64,000 nt of DNA from Diaporthe sp. PMI_573 (Eukaryota > Ascomycota > Sordariomycetes > Diaporthales > Diaporthaceae): the NCBI GenBank assembly GCA_021399435.1, contig JAJTUP010000009.1:744001-808000 (forward strand). The letters are read 5' to 3'. A program made the position numbers and the translations under genes. Under the pieces are notes generated by a model, which saw only the letters and a list, made by a program, of their open reading frames with translations, made no database searches and was not told where the DNA came from. Positions 22,948 to 35,423 of the stretch are shown here, in pieces. The first letter of the stretch is position 1. Every line of letters starts with the position of its first letter.

Positions 22948-24525
22948 CACTCGTCTGCTTGCGTGCGCACTGCGTCACTGGACATGACGAGGGATGAGAA
23001 GGATTGTGGTCCCTCACTCTAGCGCTGAGTGATCAAGGACTGGAGACGAACCTCCCCTCTCTGGCACTCTATCGCTTGCCTCGTCGTCGATGTTCGCTGA
23101 AAAAAATTGGTGGACGCATGGAGATGGGCGTCTGGAGGGGGACATGCAGCCATCATCTGTCTGGACGCAGACTACTGTGTAGTGGGTTTTTTGGGAGGAC
23201 AAAGTACAAAATAAGGGGGGGGGGGGGCGCAGGATGTGGTCTCAGTCACGGATGTGTATGAAAATCAGAAGCAGACACGTCTTGGTCAATCAAAAGTGGC
23301 ATTTGACCCATTATCATGCTTTGAGCCTTGTGAACAACCAAACACACAGCATCGCGACATGCCGGTTGATCCAAGTAAGACAACCGACCGTCCAACGCAC
23401 CTGCTTCCGTCTAGTGAGGATTGAGAAGATTGATGATGACTCCCAAGGCTGCTGAGTGTCGTCTCTTGTGCTCGGTGCTTTTCCTCCCGGACCGACGCGG
23501 CTGGGCAGCCGGGAGTTACGCCTTGCCAGAACGAGAGTATGCCCAAGCCCGCGCGCCCGGAGTTGTCCTGCCCTCATATCTACCTCCTCGACAGATGTGT
23601 GGGTAGTAGATATATGAGTATGCCGTAGGCCCTCCACTCAGCGGTTGGCCATGAACTTGTCTCTTAGACGAACGCGAGGGCGGGGAGGGCGATGCTCTTC
23701 CTCGCATTGACGTTCCATGAAGTAAAAGGCTTGGCCTCGTAGCTCTGTTGTCCGCAGCTGCTTGGTCCGATGTTTTCTTATCCGAGCTCACGATACGAAC
23801 CGGGCCCGGCTTCAGCAGGCCGGCAGCTCAGACGGCCGGTGGCGCTCGACCTCGCTTGAGGCCATTAACTGCCTGTTCAGGCGCGCGTCGAGTCTCGAGT
23901 GCAAAGTGAAAAAAAATGATCAATGACAAGCCAAGCTGTCCCAGCTGGCAGAAAACAGGAACCCACCGTCGCGAGAATGTGTCCGGTTGAGAGGTTTTGT
24001 GGCCTTCCGCTATGCTGCGGGCGTCATCCGAGGACATGTTTCTCTGGAGCAATGCCTAATAGCGTCTGACCGCCAGCGTATTCCGAATTTGCCCCAATGA
24101 CCCTGGTCTCGCCGTCCGATGTGCTCCTTGCTCAGCCCTTCTGTGATGACACCACTCCCTGCCTCGGTAGTGATCGTGTCTTGTGCCATTGGGTCATTGG
24201 GGAAGAAGCTCTCAATGCATACGTCACCTGGGGAAACGGGACCTGCGTATCGGGAGCAGGGACGATAGTATCTTCTCCATCGAAAACAGTAGTCTGAAGG
24301 CAATAGACGAGGTGAGGCGCTTGACCGGGGAAGAAGACAGGCTGGAGGAAAGTGTGGCAAATCATTGCCTCATTTAACATAGTCACACACAGGACCAAGG
24401 GGGGCCAGAAGTGAAGACCAGCTCGGTTACACGGAAGCAGAAGCCGAACATGATTGCTCAGAGTCGGTGCAGAGTAGGCACAGAGCCGTCCATGATCAAT
24501 TTATGCTCGCTCCCTGGTCTTCTCC

Positions 24526-24564
24526 CCTGGGGTCCTGGGGTCCTGGGGTCCTGGGGGCCCTGGG
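24526..24564. repeat. Short tandem repeat of GGGTCCT units
   Basis: Three perfect copies of a CCTGGGGT-like 8-base unit followed by degenerate ones. A simple microsatellite-like tract in intergenic DNA. Confidence 0.8.
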
Positions 24565-26186
24565 TGGGAACAAAACCACAGGAATTAGCCTTGGAATAGA
24601 CTTTGTTTGGCTCGGACCCTGCATGTGCGGTGCTTCCCTTGTTTGGGTGATTGCAAGCAAGAATTGTGTTCCCATCCTGGCTGGCTTCCCTGGGCCCTGC
24701 AGCTGTAGGTTGGTTCAAAAATGGAAGAATCAGGGCGGCTCATGGATTGATTGCCTGTGATGAGAGCCAAAAGACCCAAGTATGCATAGCAACAATAGCA
24801 AGAAATCGCACGAGGGGGGGTGGAATCTTGGAAGCTCCAACGAGCCTTGCAATTCCCTGCTAGGTTCAATCTTGCTCCTTGGTGGGGCCCCATCATGGAT
24901 TGTTCCCGCTGACCCCTGCACCCCACTAGATTAGCCCGAGTGTGTTCCCGCACTGTGCCTTCTGCCGTCAACAACACCAAGCCACACCGTGCACGAGATG
25001 CGGGCTCTCGTCAGCACACACCAAAACCAGCATCATGTACTGTGTACAGTATACAACGCCATTGTGCACGCCCCCTGGGTGATGGATGGGTGCCAAAAAG
25101 CGCAGGCGCCAAAAAGGAGCAGCCATGGCCAGCTCCCAATCGAACCCGAAGCAAGCAAGTAAGCAGCAACGAGTGACCTGCCACTGCCCACCGTTCTGGC
25201 CGTTCCATCACCGTACCACCCGTCAAGTGCATAGGCGCCGCGGGAAAAGCAAGGAAACGCAGCCTGAATCACCTCATCGGCCTGACCCTGAATGACCCGT
25301 CCTCGAAACAACAAGAGACAAGAAACCGAGCCCAGCCCAACCAACAGGTCCCAGGCCAGCCCACACGCACCGTGTCGGTCTCGTCTTGCAACGGTCGACG
25401 GCTGCTCCCTTTTCTCGCCAAACCCTTGGGACCTCTGGCACAGCAGTAACACCACAGACATCACGCTACCGAGTGCCTACGCCGCTGCACCTTACCGTTA
25501 CTGCACTAGCAGCCCTGTTAGTCACCGTCACCAGTCACCGTTGATTGAGTGCTTGTGTGTTGTTTCCCGCCCGGACCCGGTGTGGCAGCTCTGCCCAGTA
25601 CGGTCCGCATTCCATCCCACCAGCTTCATTGGCTTCCCTCTCCGTCTCCAAATCTGCGCTCTTGTCGCCTGTCACCTGTCGCCTGTCTCTGCTACTACAG
25701 ACACGCCCGCCTGGCTCGTCCAACCCCTCGCCCGCGCCGCGCCTATCACCTGTCGCGTCTGCCCCTCCTCGCCCGAAAGGAGGGCCCATCAAGACCAACG
25801 AGAGCAAGGGCAAGCGGGCCACTCAGAGCCTCCCGCCCCGACGCATCTTACGCAAGGACACCCCATCGTTGATCTCCCTGATCCCTTGTCCAAGACCTCC
25901 GACCCCACCCCTCTGCCCGCCGCCCGCACAACGCAACTTCGAAGCCCCCGTCCAAGACTCCCTCGTCCTGCAGCAGTCGTCCCACAGGGGGGGCTTCCCA
26001 TCGCAGGTTGCTTGCACTTGCCAGCTCAAAAGGCCAGGGAAGTTGCAGGGGAGAGACAAGTTGCCACTGTGTGACCAACAGCCGTAGATACGGGTCGCTG
26101 TGAGGCTAATAAGCCAGAGCTGCTCTCGGGCCAAGCCGTAGAGCTACTCGATACTTGCACGGAGGAGTGCGAGGGAAGGGGACCAG

Positions 26187-26243
26187 CGGCAGTGGCAGCG
26201 GCAGCGGCAGCGGCAGCAAGCAAGCAAGCAAGCAAGCAAGCAA
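26187..26243. repeat. GGCAGC hexamer repeat running into an AAGC tetramer repeat
   Basis: About five GGCAGC/GGCAGT units are followed directly by seven AAGC units. The tract lies about 700 bases before the STE20 start, probably in its promoter or leader, and could vary in length between strains. Confidence 0.85.
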
Positions 26244-26934
26244 CAGCAGTAGTGGGGGGTTACACACAACAACCGTTGTTGTTAATTGCACCCGCGCCAG
26301 CAGAGCAGCATCCAGCCAGCCTAGCACCCCATCGTCACCTGCGCTGCTACTGCACACCCGCGTGCGTACATACACAGTACCTACCTACCTGGGTACCTGC
26401 CTAATAATAATCGTTCAACACCGGCCTGACCTCTCAAGGTTGCGCGGCCTCGAGCCCAACCGCGGCAAGCAACACGCAGCTTTATCATCTGGACTCGGGC
26501 TGTCCTTCAAAAAGCAGCCGGCAGAGGAGGTCCACGGCCAAGACAAAGCTCCCAGGTTTCCCTAGCAAAAGGGCGACCTTTTTCATTTCCAACTTGCACC
26601 ATTCCCCATCCGCTCGTTCCATCGCATCGCTCTCAGTGCATTTTCTGGCTCTGGCTCTGGCTCTGGCTGCAGACCTAGACCTGCCTGCCAGGCTCGCGCT
26701 CATGCTCAGGCTCGGCCTCGCATCTCCCAGCGCGCATCCCTCTGCTCATCTCCGTCCGACGTCTTCATTGGTAGACCGCCCAGACCCTCGGGCCCCTTCC
26801 GCCTTCTCATCCCACACGCCCTGCCCTGTCTCGCCCTGTCCGTCCATCTCCCGGCTTTCATACCGTCAGCATTCTTCCGTTTTACCTTTCTTACCCCCCC
26901 TCTTTCCGCCCGGTCTTCGACGTTGCGTTGGATC

Positions 26935-29863
26935 ATGGACGGCTCAAGCCAAAACAACACTAATCTCGCCTCGAGCAACTCCTCGCGACGGCGACTTACA
27001 AAGAAACCCCCCAGTTCGCACAGCCAGTACCAGCAACAGTACCAGCACCGCAGCTCCAACAGCATCGATGGTCGGTTTGACACTCAATCTATCCAGAGCA
27101 AACGCAGCTCCACGAGTCTGAGGCGAGCGCCAAGTGCTCCACCCGCAAGGACTCCCACCTCCAACGCGTCAAACAGTTCCTCACCACGGCATCCTCCCAC
27201 CTCTGCCCACAGCGCTGCCGCTGCCACTGCCACTGCCACTGCCACTGCCGGAGCCACTTATTCCCAGCGCTCACTCAATCCCTCCCCCGTCGTGCCCAGC
27301 AGCGAGTTTGCCGGCCTCTCCTTCTCATCATACCCCCAATCTGCCAGTGCCGTCCGCGATCCTACCCGCAGGGACCACTATCGTCTGTCCGATCCCCACA
27401 ACAACAATCTTAATCACGGCACGGCCTCGGCCACGTCCAGTCATCGTCGCCTCCATTCCAAGGCTTCCGAAGAATTCATCGGCGCCCCATTCGACGGATC
27501 TGCGATCCTCAACCGCATCGAAGCCACGAAATCCCCCACCGCCCACCAGCGACCGTCGATCCCACACCCTGCCTACACCTCACCAGATCCCCGTGTTCCT
27601 GGCCCGACTCTCGAACAGTCCGCCAGCTTCTCGGCTGCTCCCGACATCATGGCCGCCGAGAAGTCACAGGGCGCCAAGGTGTCCGAGAATCAATTGAATG
27701 GGCCCAAGAGATTCTCGGACGAGGCGAAGGAGCCCAAGATGCCGTCGGTCCTTAGGAAGAAGTCTGGCTTCAGCGGCTTCATGACCAGCCTGGTCGGCTC
27801 ACCCAAGAAGCCGACCATCTCAGCGCCCGAGAATCCTGTCCATGTCACCCACGTTGGTTATGATAGCTCAACTGGCCAATTCACGGTTGGTCGCCCCCCC
27901 CCCCCCAAGCCTGACTGATTGACCTCGATCCTGTCAATTGAGACCACCTGCTAACCCGTGCCTCGCCCCAGGGACTACCAAAGGAATGGCAACGGCTGAT
28001 CAACGAGAGCGGCATCCCTGAGAAGGACAGACAGGCGAACCCTCAAATGCTGGTCGACGTGCTCACATTCTACAAGGAGACAACAGAGAAGCCTCACGAG
28101 GACCAGAACCTGGAGAAGTTCCATGATGTTCGAGCCCCCGAGATGCGCCAGATGAGCTCTCAGCCTGGGTCGGCCACGTTGCCCCCACCTGGATATACGG
28201 GTATGTCACCTATGATTAGCCCGCCTGCTAGCCCGCGGTTTCCTCAGAATATTGAAGGCAGTTTCGAAAATCCCCGGTCCCCTCCTCCGGTCCCGAAAGG
28301 TTTTGGTTCCCATCCTCCCAAGGATATCAACCTGATGCCCAACCGGCCAGCTCCCAAGCCCCCGGTGTCCATGTCGAACCGCGCGAATGCCCCGGTCCCC
28401 TACCCGACCAAAGATTCCGGCATCGGTATGCCAGCAGCCGGCGACGAAGGCCCGTACAACCACCCGAAGGAGCCCCCGACCATGCTACCCGAAGAGCACC
28501 GATCAAGGTCCAGGTCGAATTCCCGTGTTAACGTCCCCACCACTCCCGCCCCCGCCCCCTCCCCTCCAGTCCAGCCCTCCCCGGCCGCATACCAGCAGCA
28601 GTTGATGCAACAGCAGCAAGAACAGGCGATGGCACAGGCGCAAGCAGCAATGACTGGCCAGGTCGGCCGAGCTCCGAGCAAGAGGCAGCAGAACCAGCAG
28701 CCGACCCCACCCCAGTCGCAACACCAGTTTACACGAGGCCCTGAGCAGAACGGCGCACAGCGACCCCAGCAGCCGCAAGTTGGCGCTGTGCCAGGCGCCA
28801 GGCCTCGCCAGCGACAACAGCGACACAGCAACGGGATCGACGTAATCGCCTCGCTCAAGCGCATCTGTTCGGAAGGTGACCCTCGAGAAATCTACCGTGG
28901 ATTCTCAAAGATCGGTCAAGGTGCCTCTGGTGGGGTGTTTACTGGACACGAGAGAGGCAGCAACAGGCTGGTTGCCATCAAGCAGATGAACCTGGAGCAG
29001 CAACCCAAGAAGGACCTGATTATCAACGAAATCCTGGTCATGAAGGAGAGCTCCCACCCCAACATTGTCAACTTCATTGACAGCTACCTTTGCGGAGGAG
29101 AGCTCTGGGTGGTCATGGAGTATATGGAGGGAGGAAGCCTTACTGACGTTGTCACGTTCAACATCATGACCGAGGGACAGATTGCGTCGGTCTGCAGAGA
29201 GACCCTGAAGGGACTGCAACATCTTCACTCCAAGGGTGTCATTCACCGCGATATCAAGTCCGACAACATCCTGCTGTCGATGGAGGGCAACATCAAGCTC
29301 AGTAAGCGTGCTGGGTAGCCCTTTTGTGGATTGCATGCTAACGTGGCGGAACAGCCGATTTCGGGTTCTGTGCTACCATTAATGAGGCCCACAACAAGAG
29401 AACGACGATGGTCGGAACGCCGTACTGGATGGCCCCTGAGGTTGTCACCCGCAAGGAATACGGAAGAAAGGTCGACATTTGGTCACTCGGCATCATGGCC
29501 ATCGAAATGATCGAAGGAGAGCCGCCATATCTGACCGAGTCACCTCTGCGGGCTCTTTGGCTCATCGCTACCAACGGTACTCCGACCATCAAGGATGAGA
29601 ACAGCCTCTCAGCAGTTTTCCGGGACTTCTTGTACTTTGCCCTGAAGGTGGATCCCGAGAAGCGAGCGAGCGCGCATGATCTCCTGAGAGTATGTCTTCC
29701 CCATTACGTTGTGGTCTCATCCGATGCATGGTGACAAATACTAACGAACGTTTTGCAGCATGAATTTATGAAAGAATGTGTTGACTTGGCCCAACTATCA
29801 CCACTCGTGCGCGCAGCACGTGAGGCCAGGGCCCAAGAGAAGGCACGCAAAGGCGGCCAATGA
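26935..29863 (+). CDS. STE20: p21-activated protein kinase, STE20/PAK type
   Basis: Four exons: 26935-27885, 27972-29301, 29355-29689 and 29759-29863 (906 residues). The N-terminal third is Ser/Pro/Gln-rich and disordered. A CRIB (Cdc42/Rac-binding) motif starts [16 protein letters not shown] and runs across the first splice junction into GLPKEWQRL, near residues 295-345. A Pro/Gln-rich linker follows. The kinase domain spans about residues 624-885: GQGASGG glycine loop, AIKQMNL with the ATP-binding Lys, HRDIKSDN catalytic loop near 742, DFG across the exon 2/3 junction, [11 protein letters not shown]. The tail [12 protein letters not shown] is typical of fungal Ste20. No PH domain is present, which argues against the paralogue CLA4. 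In the family it acts below Cdc42 on the pheromone/filamentation MAPK cascades and polarity. Confidence 0.93.
27214..27250 (+). repeat. GCCACT repeat inside STE20 coding sequence
   Basis: A run of GCC-ACT codons encodes an Ala/Thr alternation in the disordered N terminus. Unit length is a multiple of three, so length changes would keep frame. Confidence 0.8.
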
Positions 29864-31943
29864 GCGAACCTAATACCCAAGTCCACTTCGACGATTGTTT
29901 CGCACAAGCGATCAGCCTTTGTAAACAAGATCAGCGTCCATGTTGCCCACACGAACACTCTCATATATCGATTCGCCTGCATATATTTGATGACCGCAGA
30001 CTTGAAGCGTTTTTATGGTTCTGCCTGGTCACATTTTCGATTACTGCATATGCGGAAGCCGATTGACAACTGACTCATTTCACTGAGTACTTGGTCCAAG
30101 GTCAAAGGCGACTAGCTGAGAGGTTCCGAGAATATGCTCAGGAAGGGGAGGCCCCATGGAGTGGCCACGCATCACTGGGGGCTAGGATGAGCCCCAGCTC
30201 GGAAAACTCCAGAGGGGGGTGTCAAGCAGCGGCCTGAGTAGTTGCGACACAAAAGACAGTTCTAACGACAGAGCCGGGGGCCTACGTCAACCTCGTCCTT
30301 CGGGCAAGCTGTCTGCCGGATGGCATTGGTTTTTGCCCCATATTGTGTCGTTTTTGGAGAAAGAGAGAGAGTGTGTGAGAGGGAGAGAGCAGCCATGGCC
30401 GGCCGGGCCATACGACATGGACGAATGAATGGATGAAATATGTATAACCATGTTTTTCTACTTTGCTAAGCTGCAAAGGACCCGGCAATGCTGGATGAGA
30501 GACGATCAGGGCCGGCAGTCGTCTGCTTCGTGGGCCGGAATGGCCATTGTATGGAAAATCATGTATTGATCATATGGAATATCGGGATGACCTAGAACGG
30601 ATGGCAGGTCTGAAGGAGGACTTCCCATGTCTGGGAAACGGTGCAATTTGACTCTGGGCTGTAGCAAGTGGCTGCACCCAAGGCTTGTTCTCAACTTCAA
30701 ACTGTCTCGATTCATTTGGCAGAGACACCATTGTGGGAGTTCCCAGGGGCGTTGATAGGAATGAAAGGACCGGCCTGGCAGGTATGGCCCATTGGTTCTC
30801 GATAGGAGCAACAGGCGAAGCACCCGCAGTGGTTTCTGCGCGCCTGGCCACACCTCGGACTGCTCTCTGGGCTGTTCTGGTAGAGGGCATGTGGAAATAC
30901 GAAATCGGTTTTCTGTGAAAGATCTAAGGCTGGATGGGTCAGTGATTTTGTCATCCGTGCCGTGTGTGCTGCTGCACCTGTCATTTTGAGCCGACCAAAT
31001 CCTTCTTTCAGAAACACTACATTTCTTTTCTCCCCCCCCCCCCCGGGAGAATTTGACAAGAGAGGTAGGCTGCAATAATATTCCGAGTCACGCGTTGAAG
31101 TTAAACATGTCTGACGGTAGCATCCTTTGGTCGGCCTAAACGAACATTCATCTGCCCTCTGGCTTGTGTTTCGACCTTTTGCGACCTCTTCCAGGCCGCA
31201 ACAGCCCCGCCGAATCCAAGAATGGCGTCGGTTATGCTGTCATCTCTACAGTCAAGTTGCTAATCCTCGTGGTCGCCCGTCTTGAATGGAATGACTACGC
31301 GACCTGCCGACTCACCCGCCGACGCATCGAAGCCGCCTTGTTCCCACCCTTGGCCCGCGATTCGTTTACGAAATGCTATGTCATGCGAAGGCACGCCAGA
31401 CACAATGAAATTAAATGAGCCAAGCCTTACTGGGCAACGGAGCGGTGAGCCGTACATGTAATATCTCGACTTCGGCGTCAATCTTGAGATCATCGCACGT
31501 TTGTCAGTCACGTGGGTGTAAGGGCCAAAACTGTAGGAAACAAGGCCATGCATATACACCGGATTCAGCTACAAGTTTTGTCCGGCAAACATATCGTGAA
31601 GAGTCAAAGAGTTAGGTCGTAAAGGAACTTTATTTGGAGACCATGGAACCATTACTGCGCGGCTTTCTCCACTCCCTTCCTGTTTTTTTCTCTCTCTCTT
31701 TAATTATCTTCTATTTTTCTGTTGCCAGTTACATGATGATGCGCATGTGACTAGATGTCCAGTCATTCCTCTATCTTCGGTGAATTCCTGATCTCACATC
31801 GAGGGCAGCTCTTTCTGTGCTGTACCCGAGAGAGCCCATCTTCGCCCAAGAATGATCCTTTGTGATGCACTTGAAATCGGTCTGTGCACAGCGGCCCGGA
31901 CTCAAAGCTTTGCAGTTGGTTTCTAGTTGTGATTGAGCTTGGA
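29864..31943. other. Convergent intergenic region (STE20 and F-box 3' ends)
   Basis: About 2 kb between two genes that point towards each other. A C14 run is near 31026-31043 and an AG-rich tract near 30360-30390. Open frames of 60-190 codons are present, without domains or splice partners. No gene is claimed. Confidence 0.5.
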
Positions 31944-33674
31944 CTACATCGACTTGTTTGCGTCACGGGTCCGGGCAGCGGTAACAGGCAGCATGCGGTA
32001 CACGCGCACGAACTCCCTGCCGACGTCCTCCTGGTGCCACTGGGGGCTGAAGAGCCACCTCAGCAGGCAGCGCGACCGCTCGTCGGCCATGCGTGGGTGG
32101 CGCTCCAGCTCGAGGCAGTGCCTGAACCACAACTCCCTGTCGCCGCGGGCGTCGAGCCAGTAGGCGCGCAGAAGCTGCATGAACCTCCAGAGGTGGTTGT
32201 TGTAGACCCTGACGTTGCGGTCCTCGGCGTTCTGGTCGCGGGGCCGTAGGACGTCGAGCATGAACTCGCTGATGCGGAGGACGCGGAGGGAGGCGGGCAG
32301 CATCCGTGCGAACTCGGCACCCGCGTCTTCCAAGATGGTCAGCAGCTGGTTGTAGAAGATGCGGTGCCGTTGGAAGAGTAGCTGCATAGACACAGTGAGG
32401 TGGGTCAGGTTCGTGAGCATAGGGAGCGAGGTAAGCAAGCCTGCTGGGCCTAGCTGGCCCAGCTGTGCGTGTTCGTGCTCCCAGTCGAGGCTCAGGGTTT
32501 TGATCCGCCGGCCAGTGGTGGCGAGAAAGCGGTTGAGGTCCCACCCGGACGCCTGGGTTTTGGAGCAGGCGCCGCTACATCGCCGACTCTGACCTGCGTA
32601 GTCGAGGGTGTGGAGGTGTGCTGGGCTGAAAATGTCTTGTCCCAGGCTCAAGAGGTCCCACTCAGATGTTCCTCCGCCGTCTCGCCAGCGTGTCGTCAGT
32701 GAAGAGACATACTTCTCGGTCCCATGAAGTCCAGACCCGTCCGTCGCATCCACGGTCACGAGGTTGGCGATCCACTTCCCGCGAAGGTGGACGAGCTCCA
32801 GCTGCTTGAGGGCACGATACCGGCCGAGGTTCGATTTAGTCAGCCATCTCAGCGTGAGGTCGTCAGCAACACTCGGGGACCGCGTTTCGAGTCCAGGCTG
32901 ATAACTCATGGCGATGCTCAGTTTGGAGAGATGTTCCAATGGGAACGGGCTGACCGGGAAGCTCAGGTACCATGGACTGCAACAGGTCATCGAGAGGGCG
33001 CGGATACCTGGTATGCGTTCTAGGACGCTGTAAAGGGCGTAACCGCGGACATGAGAGCGGGAGTTTGTGGGCGATGATAGAGAATTTCCACCGCTTGGGC
33101 AAAAATATCCTATCTTTGGCCTTCCTGGCCAAAGGAGTCGAGAACTGAGCTCTACCGGTATGTCTTCGCTAGTGGACCTTTGGAAGGCATAGGTGACAGT
33201 CATCAGAACATCCTGAGGACATGATACTTGCTTGACCAGCTCTGTGAGGGATGGCTGGACGTAGAGGGAGCCGAGGAAGCTCACGAGCGACTTGGCTGTT
33301 GGGAGGTGGGCACATCGGTAGAGGATGCTTGTGGCGGGCTGGTTGAGCCAGCGGCACGTCGTGGTGAGGGCGATGAGGGTCTTGTGCCTGATTCTGCTCT
33401 CTCTGTCAAGCGCATACGTGTCCCAGTCAGGCAGGTCATCGGTCAGGACCCACGGCTCCGCAAAGTACTGGAAGATGCCGAGGAGGATCTCTTGTGGCAG
33501 GTCATCAAGACGACATGGGGAAAAGAGCTTGACGAAGCCAGCAATTAGGCTGTCGGGGGTATGGTGTCGTTTGGTCGGGCGACCATCTGTGTAGGTAGGT
33601 ACCTCGCTGTCAGCCTTGCGTTTGGCAGTGTAGGCCCATGTCGCGCTGCCAATCTTGTCTTTGAGAGGCTTCAT
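31944..33674 (-). CDS. F-box domain protein
   Basis: A single open exon of 576 residues. The first true ATG is at 33674; the frame extends six codons upstream without an ATG. An F-box-like segment lies at residues about 55-75 (LDDLPQEILLGIFQYF), followed by CRWLNQPATSILYRC, the usual fungal continuation. The remainder is Leu-rich, consistent with irregular leucine-rich-type repeats (for example LEHLSKLSIAM and LTNLTHLTVSM). F-box proteins are substrate receptors of SCF ubiquitin ligases, binding Skp1 through the F-box. The target is unknown. Codon third positions are GC-rich like the neighbouring genes, supporting expression. Confidence 0.8.
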   Translation of the reverse strand: MKPLKDKIGSATWAYTAKRKADSEVPTYTDGRPTKRHHTPDSLIAGFVKLFSPCRLDDLPQEILLGIFQYFAEPWVLTDDLPDWDTYALDRESRIRHKTLIALTTTCRWLNQPATSILYRCAHLPTAKSLVSFLGSLYVQPSLTELVKQVSCPQDVLMTVTYAFQRSTSEDIPVELSSRLLWPGRPKIGYFCPSGGNSLSSPTNSRSHVRGYALYSVLERIPGIRALSMTCCSPWYLSFPVSPFPLEHLSKLSIAMSYQPGLETRSPSVADDLTLRWLTKSNLGRYRALKQLELVHLRGKWIANLVTVDATDGSGLHGTEKYVSSLTTRWRDGGGTSEWDLLSLGQDIFSPAHLHTLDYAGQSRRCSGACSKTQASGWDLNRFLATTGRRIKTLSLDWEHEHAQLGQLGPAGLLTSLPMLTNLTHLTVSMQLLFQRHRIFYNQLLTILEDAGAEFARMLPASLRVLRISEFMLDVLRPRDQNAEDRNVRVYNNHLWRFMQLLRAYWLDARGDRELWFRHCLELERHPRMADERSRCLLRWLFSPQWHQEDVGREFVRVYRMLPVTAARTRDANKSM

Positions 33675-34494
33675 TGGAGATGACAAAATCAACTGCTCGA
33701 GGACAGAGGGTTTCGAGGGTTGTCGATATCACTTACTTCGAATGGAAGAAAGAGAAGAAAGGGAGAGGTGTTCGTGATCCAATAAATGGGTTTCTGTTTG
33801 TCTCACCGCGACCAGACCAATAAAGGAATTCACTTTGGCTTTGGCACCTCAGGCTGTGACTGGCGCCTGCCCTGTCACCAACTTCGCAGAATGCTAGTCT
33901 GCCGGGGGCAAAGTCAAGCTTGCAGCAATGTGAATGCATGGGGATTCCGGGGCAATGGCCTGACATTTCCATACAAATACCACAGGTCTTGAGCTTATAG
34001 TGCTAAATGGTGGCTTCTGACAGAACACTAATTTGCAGAAGCAGATTGGACAGTCACTGTCTAAAGCCTTTGCATAGCGAAACTCACTCAAATTTTCTAC
34101 AGAACACATTGTCCCTTGGCCTTATAGGACATTCATTATTGTTCCGGCTCAGTAGAGGAGCTCAAAGAATACAGAAAGTCTACAAGGGAGAGGGGCACAT
34201 GGGACAAGTGGCGTTTATACATAAACCTTTCAATGCATGTTGTCCTATGTGACTGGCCTGGTGTCTTCATTTCACCTGCTGTGAAGCTGGGAGTAGAATT
34301 ACTATACTTTATGTGAAGTCTATCTAGGTAACCCGACTCCTAGTGTCAGCAATCCTGGCTAGATGGTGTCTGTGATACCTTTATGCAACGGCCTGTGTTC
34401 TGCATCCAGAAAAAGAAATCACCATCACAGTCGAGGTTGAGTTCCCAAAGTTTTAAGCTCTGGTCCTGTTTAATTTTCACCGCTTGTCGGCAAT
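33675..34494. other. Intergenic
   Basis: This AT-richer stretch lies upstream of the F-box gene and downstream of the acetyltransferase gene. Nothing recognisable was found. Confidence 0.5.
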
Positions 34495-35423
34495 CTATGG
34501 CTCCAGGATTGTTTTCTCAGGCTCACCCTGAGTCGACCTAATATCCGGCACCGGATCCACCTTCTTCACTACCCTGGCAGGATTCCCAACAGCAACTGAG
34601 AACTCCGGGATGTCTCTGGTGACGATACTTCCGGACCCGACGGTACACCCTTTACCGATAGTCACTCCAGGCATGATCGTCACGTTTCCGCCAATCCAAC
34701 AATCGTTGCCGATGGTCACCTGACCTGCGTATTCGACGCCGTCCCGCCGCGACTGTACGCCCGTCTCGTGCGTGGCCGCAAAGATGGAGACGAACGGCCC
34801 AAACCTGGTGTTTGTCAGTTGGTAACACATTTTGGAATAGTCAAAAAAGAAAATGGCAGGGGAGGCCGTGGAAGGGCAAAAAACAGTACTTACATGACCC
34901 TATCTCCAATGCGCACCATGCCGCAGTCGAGGATCACGAGGCTTACAGTTAGACGGGTTAGCAGGCGAAATTGCCACAATTTCACAAGTATTGACACTCC
35001 AGAGGTACATACTTGAAGTTGGAATAGAAGCCATCCCCCAGGGAGATATTACAGCCGTAATCGACATTTACCGGTGGCTCGATGAACACACCTTTGCCGA
35101 CCTTGCCAAAGTGCTCCTTGAGCATCTCCTCCCGGTCTGCGACGAGTGACGCCGGAGTGGCATCATCCGGGAAATGGTGGTTGTATTTGTGCATGAACTT
35201 CCTTGCACGGAAGCGGCCGTTCACTAATTCAGGGGCCAGCGCGTCATATCTGGTCCCATATCGTCAGTCATTTAGTCGAGAACAGGGACATCTATTCCAC
35301 GGGGAAGATGGGGCCTTACAGAACACCCGATATCATTTTCTCGTAGTCATCACACCACGGAGTGTGTTCCAAAGTCTTAGCATACTCGATAATAGCAGCA
35401 TCTTTCTCTATTTTCGCAGGCAT
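34495..35423 (-). CDS. Hexapeptide-repeat O-acetyltransferase (maltose/galactoside acetyltransferase family)
   Basis: Four exons on the minus strand: 35423-35320, 35249-35013, 34941-34894 and 34804-34495 (232 residues). All donors are GTAAGx or GTATGT. The third exon is only 48 bases and supplies [16 protein letters not shown], exactly the strand expected between the flanking parts, so the model is strong. Residues 1-60 form the Mac (maltose acetyltransferase N-terminal) region with [11 protein letters not shown]. The rest is a left-handed beta-helix with hexapeptide repeats ([25 protein letters not shown] and following). The His of AATHETG is the expected catalytic base. The family transfers acetyl from acetyl-CoA to sugar hydroxyls (LacA/NodL/Maa). 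Fungal members often sit in accessory regions; the acceptor here is unknown. Confidence 0.88.

Larger units (their letters stand above)
22948..26934. other. Long intergenic stretch and STE20 upstream region
   Basis: No convincing gene over about 4 kb. From about 25,280 to 26,930 the plus strand is strongly C/T-rich, with many overlapping open frames on both strands but no recognisable domains. This fits a long promoter and 5' leader for the kinase gene. Simple repeats are listed separately. A G13 run lies near 23216-23228. Confidence 0.5.

Noticed and set aside
25292..26087. Plus-strand frames of 180-260 codons upstream of STE20
   Set aside because: Two frames are open over the same C/T-rich DNA with Pro/Ser/Arg-biased products and no domain; more likely leader sequence.
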